This document shows, piece by piece, positions 51,522 to 59,920 of a DNA stretch of 64,000 nt. How positions within the stretch are numbered: position 1 is the stretch's first letter; each line of letters begins with the position of its first letter. Origin of the DNA: Pseudidiomarina planktonica (GTDB lineage Bacteria; Pseudomonadota; Gammaproteobacteria; Enterobacterales; Alteromonadaceae); assembly GCF_900177775.1 (NCBI RefSeq), contig NZ_FXWH01000001.1:930001-994000 (forward strand). Reading direction: 5' to 3'. Under the pieces are notes generated by a model. It was not told the DNA's origin. It worked only from the letters and a program-made list of their open reading frames with translations, and did not search any database. A program made the position numbers and the translations under genes.

Positions 51522-52667
51522 ATGAACATTGTAGTGGTTGGCGGCGGACTGGTCGGCGCCTCAGCGGCATTGGCACTGGCACAAGCCGGGCACCAGGTGA
51601 CGCTGATTGAGCGAGTTGAGCCTGGCGCCGTTTCCGCTGAGACTAAAGATTGGGATTTACGCATATCTTCGGTTCATCAGCAAAACCAGCAGTGGCTGGC
51701 CGAGCTAGGCGTGTGGTCGCAAGTACCGGCTACACGCCGGTTTGGCTATACCGAACTTGCAGTAGAGAGCCAGGACGGCGCTAAACTTACCTTCAGTGCT
51801 GCGGATGCAGGTTTTGCTGAGCTAGGTTTTATGGTGGAGAATAATGCGCTGCAACGTGCGTTATGGCAGCAATTAGAAGCCGAGCAAGTAACTTTGCGTT
51901 GCCCTGATGCGGTGGAGAGCATTGACTGGGAAGCCCGAACAGTTACCACTACTGCGGCGGAGCCGTTGTCCTTTGATTTGCTGCTCGGTTGTGACGGTGC
52001 CAACTCGGCAACTGCAAAACGTGCCGGTATTGGGCGCCGCGGTTGGGATTACGGTCAGCGCTGCATGCTGGCGAATGTGATTACCGAGCAAGCGTTACCA
52101 ACGCAAACCTGGGAAATATTTCGTGCTGGTGGTCCTTACGCTTTACTTCCATTAGATACGCACCGCGCGTGCTTAATTAACTACCAGAGCAGCCAGGCTA
52201 TTAGTGAGCTGCAACAGCAAGGTGATGACGCCGTTTTAGCGGAACTATCCGATTTATTCAGTCCACATATTGGTAGCTTTCAATTGCAGCCAACCAATAG
52301 TTACGCCAGCTTCCCCATACAGCGGCACACGGCACTGCGCTATCACGCACACAATTGCGTCGCTTTAGTGGGGGATGCTGCACATAGTATTCACCCGTTA
52401 GCCGGGCAAGGCGTTAATTTGGGTTTTGCCGACGTGCAGAGCTTAGTGAGTCAGCTCAGTACTCAGGATTTAGCAACCGTATTGCCTGCCTATGAAGGTG
52501 AGCGTCGCGCGCTGAATCAGCGCATGATGCGTGCCATGGATGCTATTCATTATGGCTTCGACAGCAAACATCTTATTGCTAAATGGGGAATTCGGGGGGT
52601 ATTCGCGGGTATTGCGCAATTACCACCATTGAAACGGCAGGTTGTGCGCGCCGCCATGGGGTTATAA
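51522..52667 (+). CDS. FAD-dependent hydroxylase of ubiquinone synthesis (UbiF/UbiH family)
   Basis: Flavoprotein monooxygenase of 381 residues, most likely hydroxylating a ubiquinone ring precursor. The FAD-binding GxGxxG (VVGGGLVGASAALAL) opens the protein. LLGCDGANSATAKRAGI and GDAAHSIHPLAGQGVNLGFAD are the UbiH/COQ6 signatures. In E. coli ubiF is the neighbour of miaB, which favours UbiF (C6 hydroxylation) here; UbiH or UbiI are alternatives. ATG 51522 follows GGAGC; an ATG at 51492 lacks this. Confidence 0.88.
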   Translation: MNIVVVGGGLVGASAALALAQAGHQVTLIERVEPGAVSAETKDWDLRISSVHQQNQQWLAELGVWSQVPATRRFGYTELAVESQDGAKLTFSAADAGFAELGFMVENNALQRALWQQLEAEQVTLRCPDAVESIDWEARTVTTTAAEPLSFDLLLGCDGANSATAKRAGIGRRGWDYGQRCMLANVITEQALPTQTWEIFRAGGPYALLPLDTHRACLINYQSSQAISELQQQGDDAVLAELSDLFSPHIGSFQLQPTNSYASFPIQRHTALRYHAHNCVALVGDAAHSIHPLAGQGVNLGFADVQSLVSQLSTQDLATVLPAYEGERRALNQRMMRAMDAIHYGFDSKHLIAKWGIRGVFAGIAQLPPLKRQVVRAAMGL

Positions 52668-52675
52668 CTGCAGCG

Positions 52676-53089
52676 TCAGTCTGGCGGTGCCTTGCGCATT
52701 TTTTTCACCGCACCACGTTTTTTCTTACTTTCAATTCGGCGTTTCTTGCTGGCCAGTGTAGGGCGGGTGGCAACTCGCTTCTTCTGGGTAAAACCAACTC
52801 CGGCGACCAGCTTTATAAATTGCTCCAACGCCAGTTCCCGGTTGGTTGCCTGACTGCGGGTTTCCTGACACTTAATAATGATTTTGCCACTTTGCGTAAT
52901 GCGGTGATCGGCTTTGTTCAGCAGCCGGTGTTTATAAAAGTCGGGCAGTGACGACGCCGCAATATCAAAAATTAGCTGCGCAGCAGTAGCAACCTTGTTT
53001 ACGTTCTGGCCACCGGCTCCGCTGGAGCGAATAAACTGCCATTCAATTTCCTGTTCAGGAATGCTCACGCGCTGACTAATCTGGATCAT
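52676..53089 (-). CDS. arfB: Peptidyl-tRNA hydrolase ArfB (ribosome rescue)
   Basis: Rescues ribosomes stalled without a stop codon by hydrolysing peptidyl-tRNA, using a GGQ motif (residues 26-28, in SSGAGGQNVNK) and a basic C-terminal tail that enters the mRNA channel (KKRRIESKKKRGAVKK). 137 residues, close to E. coli ArfB. Convergent with the hydroxylase gene, 8 bp between stops. ATG at 53089. Confidence 0.95.
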   Translation of the reverse strand: MIQISQRVSIPEQEIEWQFIRSSGAGGQNVNKVATAAQLIFDIAASSLPDFYKHRLLNKADHRITQSGKIIIKCQETRSQATNRELALEQFIKLVAGVGFTQKKRVATRPTLASKKRRIESKKKRGAVKKMRKAPPD

Positions 53090-53159
53090 TTATGGGCTCG
53101 GACACTTAACAATTAGGGGAAAGAGTGAAACTAGGTTAGCGGGAACGAACGCCAGATAC

Positions 53160-53181
53160 AAAAAAACCGCCAATGGCGGTT
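53160..53181 (-). terminator. Terminator of the five-tRNA operon
   Basis: Read on the minus strand: stem AACCGCC / GGCGGTT with an ATT loop followed by seven T. It lies about 50 bp after tRNA-Leu(CAG). Confidence 0.8.
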
Positions 53182-53231
53182 CATTTTTGCTTACTACTTT
53201 ATTTTTGTTGCCACACCACTTTATTGAAAAG

Positions 53232-53318
53232 TGGTGCGGAGGGGGGGACTTGAACCCCCACGAGCTTTCGCTCACTAGCACCTGAAGCTAGCGCGTCTAC
53301 CAATTCCGCCACCACCGC
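53232..53318 (-). tRNA. tRNA-Leu (CAG)
   Basis: 87-nt class II tRNA, anticodon loop TTCAGGT, long variable arm, T-arm GGGGG TTCAAGT CCCCC, encoded CCA. The acceptor stem GCGGTGG/CCTCCGC has a T-T mismatch at pair 5-68. A hairpin made by the CCA end and the following bases may help 3' processing. Last gene of the array. Confidence 0.95.
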
Positions 53319-53340
53319 AACAAAATAAAATAAGGTAATA

Positions 53341-53415
53341 TGGCTGGGGTACCAGGATTTGAACCTGGGAATGGCGGGATCAAAACCCGCTGCCTTACCG
53401 CTTGGCTATACCCCA
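53341..53415 (-). tRNA. tRNA-Gln (TTG), copy 2
   Basis: 75 nt, acceptor TGGGGTA/TACCCCA, anticodon loop TTTTGAT, encoded CCA. Identical to the copy 35 bp upstream, indicating recent duplication or gene conversion. Confidence 0.97.
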
Positions 53416-53450
53416 ACATAAATACCCAAAACATTCACAAAGCACAAGAT

Positions 53451-53525
53451 TGGCTGGGGTACCAGGATTTGAACCTGGGAATGGCGGGATCAAAACCCGC
53501 TGCCTTACCGCTTGGCTATACCCCA
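53451..53525 (-). tRNA. tRNA-Gln (TTG), copy 1
   Basis: 75 nt, identical in sequence to the second copy; anticodon TTG reads CAA and, by wobble, CAG. No tRNA-Gln(CTG) is in the array. Confidence 0.97.
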
Positions 53526-53547
53526 ATCCAGTATGTCGATTCAATAT

Positions 53548-53632
53548 TGGTGCGGACGGAGAGACTTGAACTCTCACGCCGTGAGGCACTGGAACCTAAA
53601 TCCAGCGTGTCTACCAATTCCACCACGTCCGC
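53548..53632 (-). tRNA. tRNA-Leu (TAG)
   Basis: 85-nt class II tRNA; acceptor GCGGACG/CGTCCGC fully paired, anticodon loop TTTAGGT, encoded CCA. Confidence 0.97.
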
Positions 53633-53640
53633 GAAAATAT

Positions 53641-53717
53641 TGGTGGCTACGGCGGGATTCGAACCTGCGACCCCAGCATTATGAGTGCTGTGCTCTAACC
53701 AACTGAGCTACGTAGCC
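53641..53717 (-). tRNA. Elongator tRNA-Met (CAT)
   Basis: 77 nt with acceptor GGCTACG/CGTAGCC (G1-C72 paired, unlike the initiator), CAT anticodon in a CACTCATAATG context, T-loop TTCGAAT and encoded CCA. First gene of the array Met-Leu-Gln-Gln-Leu, similar to the E. coli metT-leuW-gln series. Confidence 0.97.
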
Positions 53718-53760
53718 TGACCTTTAAAACTTGATTGTGCGCTCTGCGAGTGCGGCGCGT

Positions 53761-53789
53761 ATTATGCAAATCAGGGTGGTTAGCGTCAA
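53761..53789 (-). promoter_or_regulatory. Promoter of the tRNA operon
   Basis: On the minus strand TTGACG and CATAAT are 17 bp apart, followed by a G/C-rich discriminator (ACGCGCCGC) typical of stringently controlled stable-RNA promoters. It lies about 43 bp before tRNA-Met. The remaining bases up to the SDR gene (53790-53918) are A/T-rich with no recognisable feature. Confidence 0.8.
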
Positions 53790-53918
53790 CCTATTTTTCG
53801 CAAAAAAGCAGCTCTGTTGCGTTGTTTGAACAAAAAAAGACAGATTCGCTGGTTTTTTCAGCAAAACTCTATTCGTTCTTACCAAATAACAACAAATCTG
53901 CATTTTTGCGAAGGTTAG

Positions 53919-54587
53919 TTACCAGGGTAAATCCTCGCCGTTGCTATGTTTAAATTGCCCGGTGGTTTTCAGGCTAAGTTCATCAATGCGTTTTATAATA
54001 CGTTCGGCTGCCACATCGGCACTAATGTCACCCGCATTATTAACCATGTCGGTTTGCACAAAACCCGGATGAATCATGGCAACCGCAATACCTTCATCCT
54101 TTAAATCCAGCGCTAAGGATTTGCCTGCTGCGTTTAACGCGGCTTTGGACATGCGATAGCCGTAGCGGCCACCGGAGCCATTATCGGCAATAGAACCCAT
54201 ACGGCTGGTGATCATAATGACCTTGCTACCTTTTTTCAGGCTGCCGTGCAGGGTGTCAGTAACATTCAGTGGTGCAATAGCGTTCACTTCATATTGAGCG
54301 CGCATAGTGGCGCTATCAATATCGCCTAAAGATTCATTGTGCAGTAAACCCGCGTTATTAATCAGGGTGTCTATTTTCCGGTCTTTCAGTTGATCTTGCA
54401 GTCTTAGCAAGTCAGCTTCGCGGGTTACATCAATGCTATCAAGAATTTCCGCGCCAGTTTCGAGCAACTCGGCTGAGGCCTGCCGGCATACCGCAATCAC
54501 ATGATCGCCGCGCGCACTAAATTGTTTGGCCATAGCCAGCCCGATGCCGCGGTTGGCACCGGTAATTACAACGTTCTTCTTACTCAT
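53919..54587 (-). CDS. Short-chain dehydrogenase/reductase (SDR), substrate unknown
   Basis: 222-residue classical SDR. The cofactor motif TGANRGIG opens the Rossmann fold, NNAG follows, and the catalytic Ser, Tyr-x3-Lys are in ITSRMGS and YGYRMSK. The Arg in the ANRG segment and VCRQ suggest NADP(H) preference. It resembles YciK/CsgA-type small SDRs, but the substrate is not predictable. ATG at 54587, 23 bp after fumC on the same strand, so co-transcription is likely. Confidence 0.9.
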   Translation of the reverse strand: MSKKNVVITGANRGIGLAMAKQFSARGDHVIAVCRQASAELLETGAEILDSIDVTREADLLRLQDQLKDRKIDTLINNAGLLHNESLGDIDSATMRAQYEVNAIAPLNVTDTLHGSLKKGSKVIMITSRMGSIADNGSGGRYGYRMSKAALNAAGKSLALDLKDEGIAVAMIHPGFVQTDMVNNAGDISADVAAERIIKRIDELSLKTTGQFKHSNGEDLPW

Positions 54588-54610
54588 ACTTACTCCTGTA
54601 GTGGTGTTGC

Positions 54611-55984
54611 TTACATGCCGCCTTTGGTAAGTCGTTTCGGATCTAACAGGCGACGCAATTCGTCTTCACTTAAATCGGTATGTTCTTTGGCAACATCCAG
54701 TACCGGCCGTTTCTCTTTATAGGCCTGCTTGGCAATGTCAGCGGCTTTGTTATAACCAATAACCGGGTTTAATGCGGTAACCAGGATTGGATTTTTTGAC
54801 AGCGCTTCCTCCAATCTGTCGTTGTTTACCGTAAACGAGCTGATTGCTTGCTCACCTAAGGCATGGCAACCATTAGTCAGTAGTTCCAGGCTCTGGCTTA
54901 AGTTCAGCGCAATAACCGGCAGCATCACGTTTAGCTGGAAATTACCGGATTGGGCTGCGGTAGTAATAGTGCTGTGATTACCGGTAACCTGCGCGGCAAT
55001 CATAGCCACTGCCTCCGGAATTACCGGGTTTACTTTACCAGGCATAATAGAACTGCCGGGCTGCAGTGCCTGCAGGCTAATCTCGCCTAAACCTGCTAGC
55101 GGGCCACTATTCATCCAGCGCAGGTCATTACTGATTTTCAGCAAAGTGCTGGCCAGGGTAGTGAGTGTGCCCGACAACTGTAACGACAATTCCTGCCCCG
55201 CAATACCGGCAAATAAGTTATCACTGGGGCTAAATTTAAGTTCAGTAAAATCTGACAATGCGTTGCTAAAGGCCTGACTGAATTCTTCCGGGGCATTAAT
55301 ACCCGTGCCAATAGCGGTACCGCCCTGAGGTAGTTGCTGCAACCGCGGTTGTAACTCTTCCAGTGCAGTTAACGACAAGCTTAACTGATGCGCCCAAGTT
55401 TCAAGTTCTTGGGCCATAGTTAGCGGCATTGCATCCATTAAATGCGTGCGACCGGTTTTGGTTACATCCTGCAAATTAGCGGCTTTGTCGCGAATGGATT
55501 GAATTAATGCTTCCACGGCGGGTTTTAATTGCTGCTCAAGCGCCAGAGCACTGCTAATTTGAATGGCGGTAGGCACCACATCGTTGCTGCTTTGGCTGCG
55601 ATTCACATCGTCATTCGGGTGAATATCAATCTTATTCCGTTGTGCTAAGCCCGCAATAACTTCATTCATATTCATATTGCTACTGGTGCCGGAACCGGTT
55701 TGGAACACGTCCACTGGAAAATGGTCGTGCCAACGTTCTTCGTATATTTCCAATGCGGCACGCTGAATGGCCGAGGCTTTCTCGGCGGGTAGGTCGGCAT
55801 GCTCCTGGTTGGCTTGTGCGGCACAATATTTCACTAATGCCAGTGCTTTAATGAAAGCCTTCGGCATGGTCAGGCCGCTGATTTTAAAGTTGTTCACAGC
55901 GCGTTGAGTTTGCGCGCCATAGAGTGCGTCAGTGGGAACATCAATGCTTCCCATGCTGTCTTTTTCAGTACGAAAACGAGTCAT
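54611..55984 (-). CDS. fumC: Class II fumarate hydratase
   Basis: Oxygen-stable, iron-independent TCA-cycle fumarase. 457 residues. Three conserved regions are visible: TGRTHLMDAMPL, the GTGINAPEEF region and the signature GSSIMPGKVNPVIPE. SGTSSNMNMNEVI is the substrate-binding segment. ATG at 55984. A class I (Fe-S) fumarase is not seen in this window; FumC often replaces it under oxidative stress or iron limitation. Confidence 0.96.
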   Translation of the reverse strand: MTRFRTEKDSMGSIDVPTDALYGAQTQRAVNNFKISGLTMPKAFIKALALVKYCAAQANQEHADLPAEKASAIQRAALEIYEERWHDHFPVDVFQTGSGTSSNMNMNEVIAGLAQRNKIDIHPNDDVNRSQSSNDVVPTAIQISSALALEQQLKPAVEALIQSIRDKAANLQDVTKTGRTHLMDAMPLTMAQELETWAHQLSLSLTALEELQPRLQQLPQGGTAIGTGINAPEEFSQAFSNALSDFTELKFSPSDNLFAGIAGQELSLQLSGTLTTLASTLLKISNDLRWMNSGPLAGLGEISLQALQPGSSIMPGKVNPVIPEAVAMIAAQVTGNHSTITTAAQSGNFQLNVMLPVIALNLSQSLELLTNGCHALGEQAISSFTVNNDRLEEALSKNPILVTALNPVIGYNKAADIAKQAYKEKRPVLDVAKEHTDLSEDELRRLLDPKRLTKGGM

Positions 55985-56113
55985 GCTGTCGCTCCCTTTT
56001 GGTTGGCTTTCTCTAGTTGTATGGGGGCAGGTCAGAAAAGATCAATCTGACGGGTGTTGCCGTAGCTATATAAGTTAGCTTACTCTGTTCAGAATGACAG
56101 GAGAAAAGAAATC

Positions 56114-56770
56114 ATGATGCGACCACTGGGAAGCTCTTTTTTGATAGGTTTGTTGGCGCTGGTAACAACCGCAGCGCACAGCGAGCCGGTGCAAGTGACG
56201 CTAACGGATGCCAATGGCCAGCCGCTTGAATTCGCGGTCATAAGTGTTCCGGGTGAGCCCGGGCGTCCGCTGGAGCAGGCGATTATGGACCAAATTGACG
56301 TGCAGTTCCGGCCGCATGTGTTAACAGTGCCGGTGGGCAGTAAGGTACTGTTCCCGAACAGCGATAATATTCGTCATCACGTTTATTCATTCTCCGAAGC
56401 AAAAACATTTGAAACCCAGCTATATGCGAACGAAGCCCGGCCAACGATTTCCTTTGATACCGCCGGGATTGTTGCGCTTGGTTGCAACATTCATGACCAA
56501 ATGCGTGGCTACATTTATGTCAGCCCCCATCAGCAGAGCAATGTAACCGATGCAACTGGCCGTGCGACGGTCAATTTAAACGGCGATACCGAGTTGCTGA
56601 TTTGGCACCCGTGGCTGCAGCAACAAAAACGTGAACAAATCACAGTGGCGGTAAAAGACGACCAACGCGAGCTTAGTTTGCAGGTAGATGTGAAAGCTAC
56701 TGAACAAAGTGAAGAAAAACCGTCGCGTTTGCAGGAACGGTTTAATCGCAGGACAGGCAATGACGAGTAG
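56114..56770 (+). CDS. Exported cupredoxin-like copper protein (plastocyanin/methylamine-utilisation type)
   Basis: 218 residues with a signal peptide (about 1-23). A cupredoxin fold is indicated by candidate type 1 copper ligands: His in NIRHHVYSF (88 or 89), then Cys124, His127 and Met130 in GCNIHDQMRGYIYV. Proteins of this type are often labelled methylamine utilisation protein, without proof. The C-terminal part is polar, with a charged tail. ATG 56114 follows AGGAG. It overlaps the GGDEF/EAL gene by 11 nt and heads a five-gene operon. Electron transfer or copper/redox sensing in the periplasm is inferred. Confidence 0.88.
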   Translation: MMRPLGSSFLIGLLALVTTAAHSEPVQVTLTDANGQPLEFAVISVPGEPGRPLEQAIMDQIDVQFRPHVLTVPVGSKVLFPNSDNIRHHVYSFSEAKTFETQLYANEARPTISFDTAGIVALGCNIHDQMRGYIYVSPHQQSNVTDATGRATVNLNGDTELLIWHPWLQQQKREQITVAVKDDQRELSLQVDVKATEQSEEKPSRLQERFNRRTGNDE

Positions 56771-59057
56771 TTTTCGCACGCGATTAATTGTGTTGTTTGC
56801 CGGCCTGGCCGGCGGTGTGCTGTTGGTGTCTTTGCTGGCGGTGTGGATTGCCACCAATAACCAATTGAATCGCACCGTTGAACGAGAGCTCACGGTAAGT
56901 GAACGCGTGTTCCTTGAGTTAGTGGAACAACGGGCAACACAGTTAGGGCAGGCCGCCAGTGTATTAGCCGACGATTTTGGCTTCCGTCAGGCGGTAGCCA
57001 CCAACGATGAAGACACCATAGTGTCGGCACTGATAAATCACGGCGAACGCATTCAAACCGATTTGATGGTGCTGCAAAACGTAGCCGGGGAAGAAATAGC
57101 GTCCACCCACGATATGAGTGAGTTACCTGCACTTAATGAACTAATTGCTATGGGTAACGAGCAGGGCATTGCTATTGTTGACGAGCAAATATTTCAGTTA
57201 ATTACCGTACCCGTGCGAGCACCCGATTTAATCGCATGGGTTACCTTGGGTTTTAGCATAGACGCAGAGCTAACCTCTGAATTGCAAGCACTGGCGAATG
57301 CCGATGTAACTTTCTACAGTACCGATACCAATAGTTTGTTCGTGTCCAGTTTAAGCGCCGAGCAGCAACAAGAATTTCAGACCGGCCTTAGTGAACGCCA
57401 GCAAACTCTCAGCGAATGGTTAAATAACCAGCATCTGGCCGGTCAAAAAATTAGTCTGGCCAATCTTGGCGAAGCGTCGCTATCAGTGTTGCTAAGCACC
57501 GATTTGGATGCCGCTGGCGCCGAATTTTCTCGGTTACGTCAGCAATACCTGGTAATTGCTATTGCCACTTTACTGGTAGCACTGCTGCTGGCGGTAGTTA
57601 CCGCGCGTCGCATTAATGCCCCGTTAAAAACCCTGACCGAAGCGGCTGAGCAATTGCAGCGTGGCGATTACACTTCACCGATAAAAGTAGAGCGAAGCGA
57701 TGAATTTGGTCACTTAGCGAATACTTTCAATGAAATGAAAGTAGCCGTAGCCGAGCGTGAACAGCGCATATCTTTTCAGGCTGATCATGACTTACTCACC
57801 GAGCTACCAAACCGGCGTTATTTTCAACGGGCGCTGGCGAAAATGTTGGACACCAACCAAAGTGGCTTTTTGGTGTTACTGAATATCAACCGGTTCCGTG
57901 AACTAAACGACAGTGTTGGCCAGCGCATTGGCGATCAGTTATTACAGTTGATTTCGCGCCGGTTGCGTGGCTGGAAAAGCAGCGACTGGTTTCTGGCCCG
58001 GTTGGCCGGTGATGAATTTTTACTGGTAAATACTGCGTCAGACCACGCCCCCGTAGTGGGTGAAATTGAAGCCTTATTAGAACTCCTGCAACAGCCGTGG
58101 TCGCTAGACGGCACCAGCTACTTACTGACGTTTAGTGCCGGTATGGTGAGCTTCCCCGAACATGGCTCTGAAACCGATAGCCTGGTGCGACGAGCCCAGA
58201 TTAGCCGTGCTAAAGCGAAAGAAGACAAGCTTTCGTTGGTAATATATGAAGCCGGCATGGACGAAGTGCATATGCGCCAATTGCGTATTCTGCGTTGCTT
58301 GCCTGAAGCAGTTGAGAAAGACCAACTTGAGCTGCACTATCAGCCGAAAATGAACTGTGCAAACGGCAAAGTGAAAGGCGCAGAAGCGCTTATTCGCTGG
58401 CATCATCCTGACTTAGGATTTGTTCGCCCGGACGAATTTATTCCACTGGCGGAACAAGCTGGGGAAATTACCCGCATTACCCGTTGGGTTTGCCTGCAGG
58501 TTATTCAGCAACTGTTAGTTTGGCAGCAAGCCGGGAAGCAACTGTCGGTGTCGTTAAACTTGTCTGCGGTAGATTTAATGAGTGACGGCCTCGCCGACTT
58601 TTTAAGTCAGGCGGTGGCAAGTAGTGGCATTGAACCGCATTTACTAACGCTGGAAGTTACCGAAAGCGCCATTATGCATGACCCGGAAGCGGCTATTGCC
58701 CGGTTGCAGCGATTGCAAAGTGTTGGTTTGCGTATCTCGATTGATGACTACGGCACCGGCTATTCGTCGCTGGCGCAGTTAAAACGCTTACCGGTTAACG
58801 AGTTAAAAATCGACCGCTCCTTTATTCAGCACCTGGCCGAAAGCGAGCAGGATCGCATGATAGTACGCTCAACGCTGGCGCTGGCTCATGATTTTGGGCT
58901 ACAAGCGGTAGCTGAAGGTATTGAAGAAGAGTCGGCCTGGACTATTTTAAAAGAATTTGGTTGTGACGAACTGCAGGGCTACTACTTCAGTAAGCCACTG
59001 CCGGTTGCTGAATTTACTCAGTGGCTGCTAACACAGGAAGAGGTGATTTCATCATGA
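56760..59057 (+). CDS. Membrane GGDEF/EAL protein with periplasmic sensor and HAMP
   Basis: 765 residues. TM1 (about 8-30), a periplasmic sensor region of about 225 residues, TM2 (about 262-283), HAMP (about 285-335), a GGDEF domain and an EAL domain. The diguanylate-cyclase signature is AGDEF (416-420) and the RxxD inhibitory site is degenerate (KSSD, one residue out of register). The EAL domain looks intact: EALIRWHHP at 542, loop 6 DDYGTGYSSL at 662, and KIDRSFI. Net phosphodiesterase activity is the likelier reading. ATG 56760 follows AGGACAGG and overlaps the cupredoxin stop. The stop overlaps the next start (ATGA). Confidence 0.95.
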   Translation: MTSSFRTRLIVLFAGLAGGVLLVSLLAVWIATNNQLNRTVERELTVSERVFLELVEQRATQLGQAASVLADDFGFRQAVATNDEDTIVSALINHGERIQTDLMVLQNVAGEEIASTHDMSELPALNELIAMGNEQGIAIVDEQIFQLITVPVRAPDLIAWVTLGFSIDAELTSELQALANADVTFYSTDTNSLFVSSLSAEQQQEFQTGLSERQQTLSEWLNNQHLAGQKISLANLGEASLSVLLSTDLDAAGAEFSRLRQQYLVIAIATLLVALLLAVVTARRINAPLKTLTEAAEQLQRGDYTSPIKVERSDEFGHLANTFNEMKVAVAEREQRISFQADHDLLTELPNRRYFQRALAKMLDTNQSGFLVLLNINRFRELNDSVGQRIGDQLLQLISRRLRGWKSSDWFLARLAGDEFLLVNTASDHAPVVGEIEALLELLQQPWSLDGTSYLLTFSAGMVSFPEHGSETDSLVRRAQISRAKAKEDKLSLVIYEAGMDEVHMRQLRILRCLPEAVEKDQLELHYQPKMNCANGKVKGAEALIRWHHPDLGFVRPDEFIPLAEQAGEITRITRWVCLQVIQQLLVWQQAGKQLSVSLNLSAVDLMSDGLADFLSQAVASSGIEPHLLTLEVTESAIMHDPEAAIARLQRLQSVGLRISIDDYGTGYSSLAQLKRLPVNELKIDRSFIQHLAESEQDRMIVRSTLALAHDFGLQAVAEGIEEESAWTILKEFGCDELQGYYFSKPLPVAEFTQWLLTQEEVISS

Positions 59058-59908
59058 TAAAAACCAAGCAACTGGCTTTAACCACTGGAATTTTGGTTGT
59101 GTGCTTAGGCGCCACAGCGCCGACCTACGCCGATAACGGGCGTTTGTTAGCAACTGGTGCCGCATCTACTGTTGAGGGCACCAGTGGCGGCGGTATTGTG
59201 CCCTGGGCTACGTTGAGCAGCTATGCCAGTGAAAATCAGTGGGGCGCCACTGTGGCCCTTGGTGAAGTGCAGGTGGATGACTTTCGGTTATCGGTGCAAG
59301 GCGCTAGTTTAACTTATGGCAATCGGGTGGAAGTGTCATACGCCAATCAGGTGTTTGACTTAAAAACCATCGGCGGTGAACTTAAACAGGACATTTTCGG
59401 CCTGAAAGTGCGCGCCTTTGGAGACTTAATTTACGGTGATTTGCCGCAGGTCAGTGTCGGCTTGCAGCATAAACGCAATCGAACTTTTGAGTTACCACAA
59501 GCGGTAGGTGCCACCGATGATTCAGGAACCGATGTTTATATTAGTGCGGCCAAGGCCTGGTTAGATGGCCCGTTTCACCGAACCTGGCTGGTGAATGTAA
59601 CGGCCCGCGCAACCAAAGCCAACCAGTTGGGGTTATTAGGGTTCGGTGGTGATAAAGACGACGATTACAGCATTCAGGCGGAAGCTTCAGTAGCCATGTT
59701 TATTAACCGTAAGCTGGCGGTTGGGGTAGAGTATCGGCAAAAGCCTGATAATTTAGGCTTTGCCCGTGAAGAAGATTGGTACGATGCCTTTGTTGCTTAC
59801 TTCCCAACCAAGTCACTGTCTATTGTTGGGGCTTACACCGACTTGCAATCTATTGCCGGGTTGGACGACCAGGATGGCTTCTATTTGTCCCTGCAAGGTA
59901 CCTTTTAA
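59054..59908 (+). CDS. DUF3034-type exported, probably outer-membrane beta-barrel protein
   Basis: 284 residues with a signal peptide ending near TYA-DNG. The rest is rich in alternating polar/hydrophobic, aromatic-ended segments (VEVSYANQVFDL, LAVGVEYRQ, LSIVGAYTDL) and ends in a terminal Phe, as in outer-membrane beta-barrels. From recall it belongs to the DUF3034 family, which has no known function. ATG 59054 follows GAGGTGA and overlaps the GGDEF/EAL stop by 4 nt. It could be a porin-like or surface-exposed partner of the system. Confidence 0.8.
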   Translation: MIKTKQLALTTGILVVCLGATAPTYADNGRLLATGAASTVEGTSGGGIVPWATLSSYASENQWGATVALGEVQVDDFRLSVQGASLTYGNRVEVSYANQVFDLKTIGGELKQDIFGLKVRAFGDLIYGDLPQVSVGLQHKRNRTFELPQAVGATDDSGTDVYISAAKAWLDGPFHRTWLVNVTARATKANQLGLLGFGGDKDDDYSIQAEASVAMFINRKLAVGVEYRQKPDNLGFAREEDWYDAFVAYFPTKSLSIVGAYTDLQSIAGLDDQDGFYLSLQGTF

Positions 59909-59920
59909 GGAGAACCAGAT

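Noticed and set aside
53341-53525. CRISPR-like direct repeat (75 bp twice)
   Set aside because: The two repeats are identical tRNA-Gln genes.
53340-53684. 114-codon plus-strand open frame across the tRNA array
   Set aside because: It is a translation of the antisense of the tRNA genes, giving repeated [12 protein letters not shown]-like peptides; a well-known artefact.
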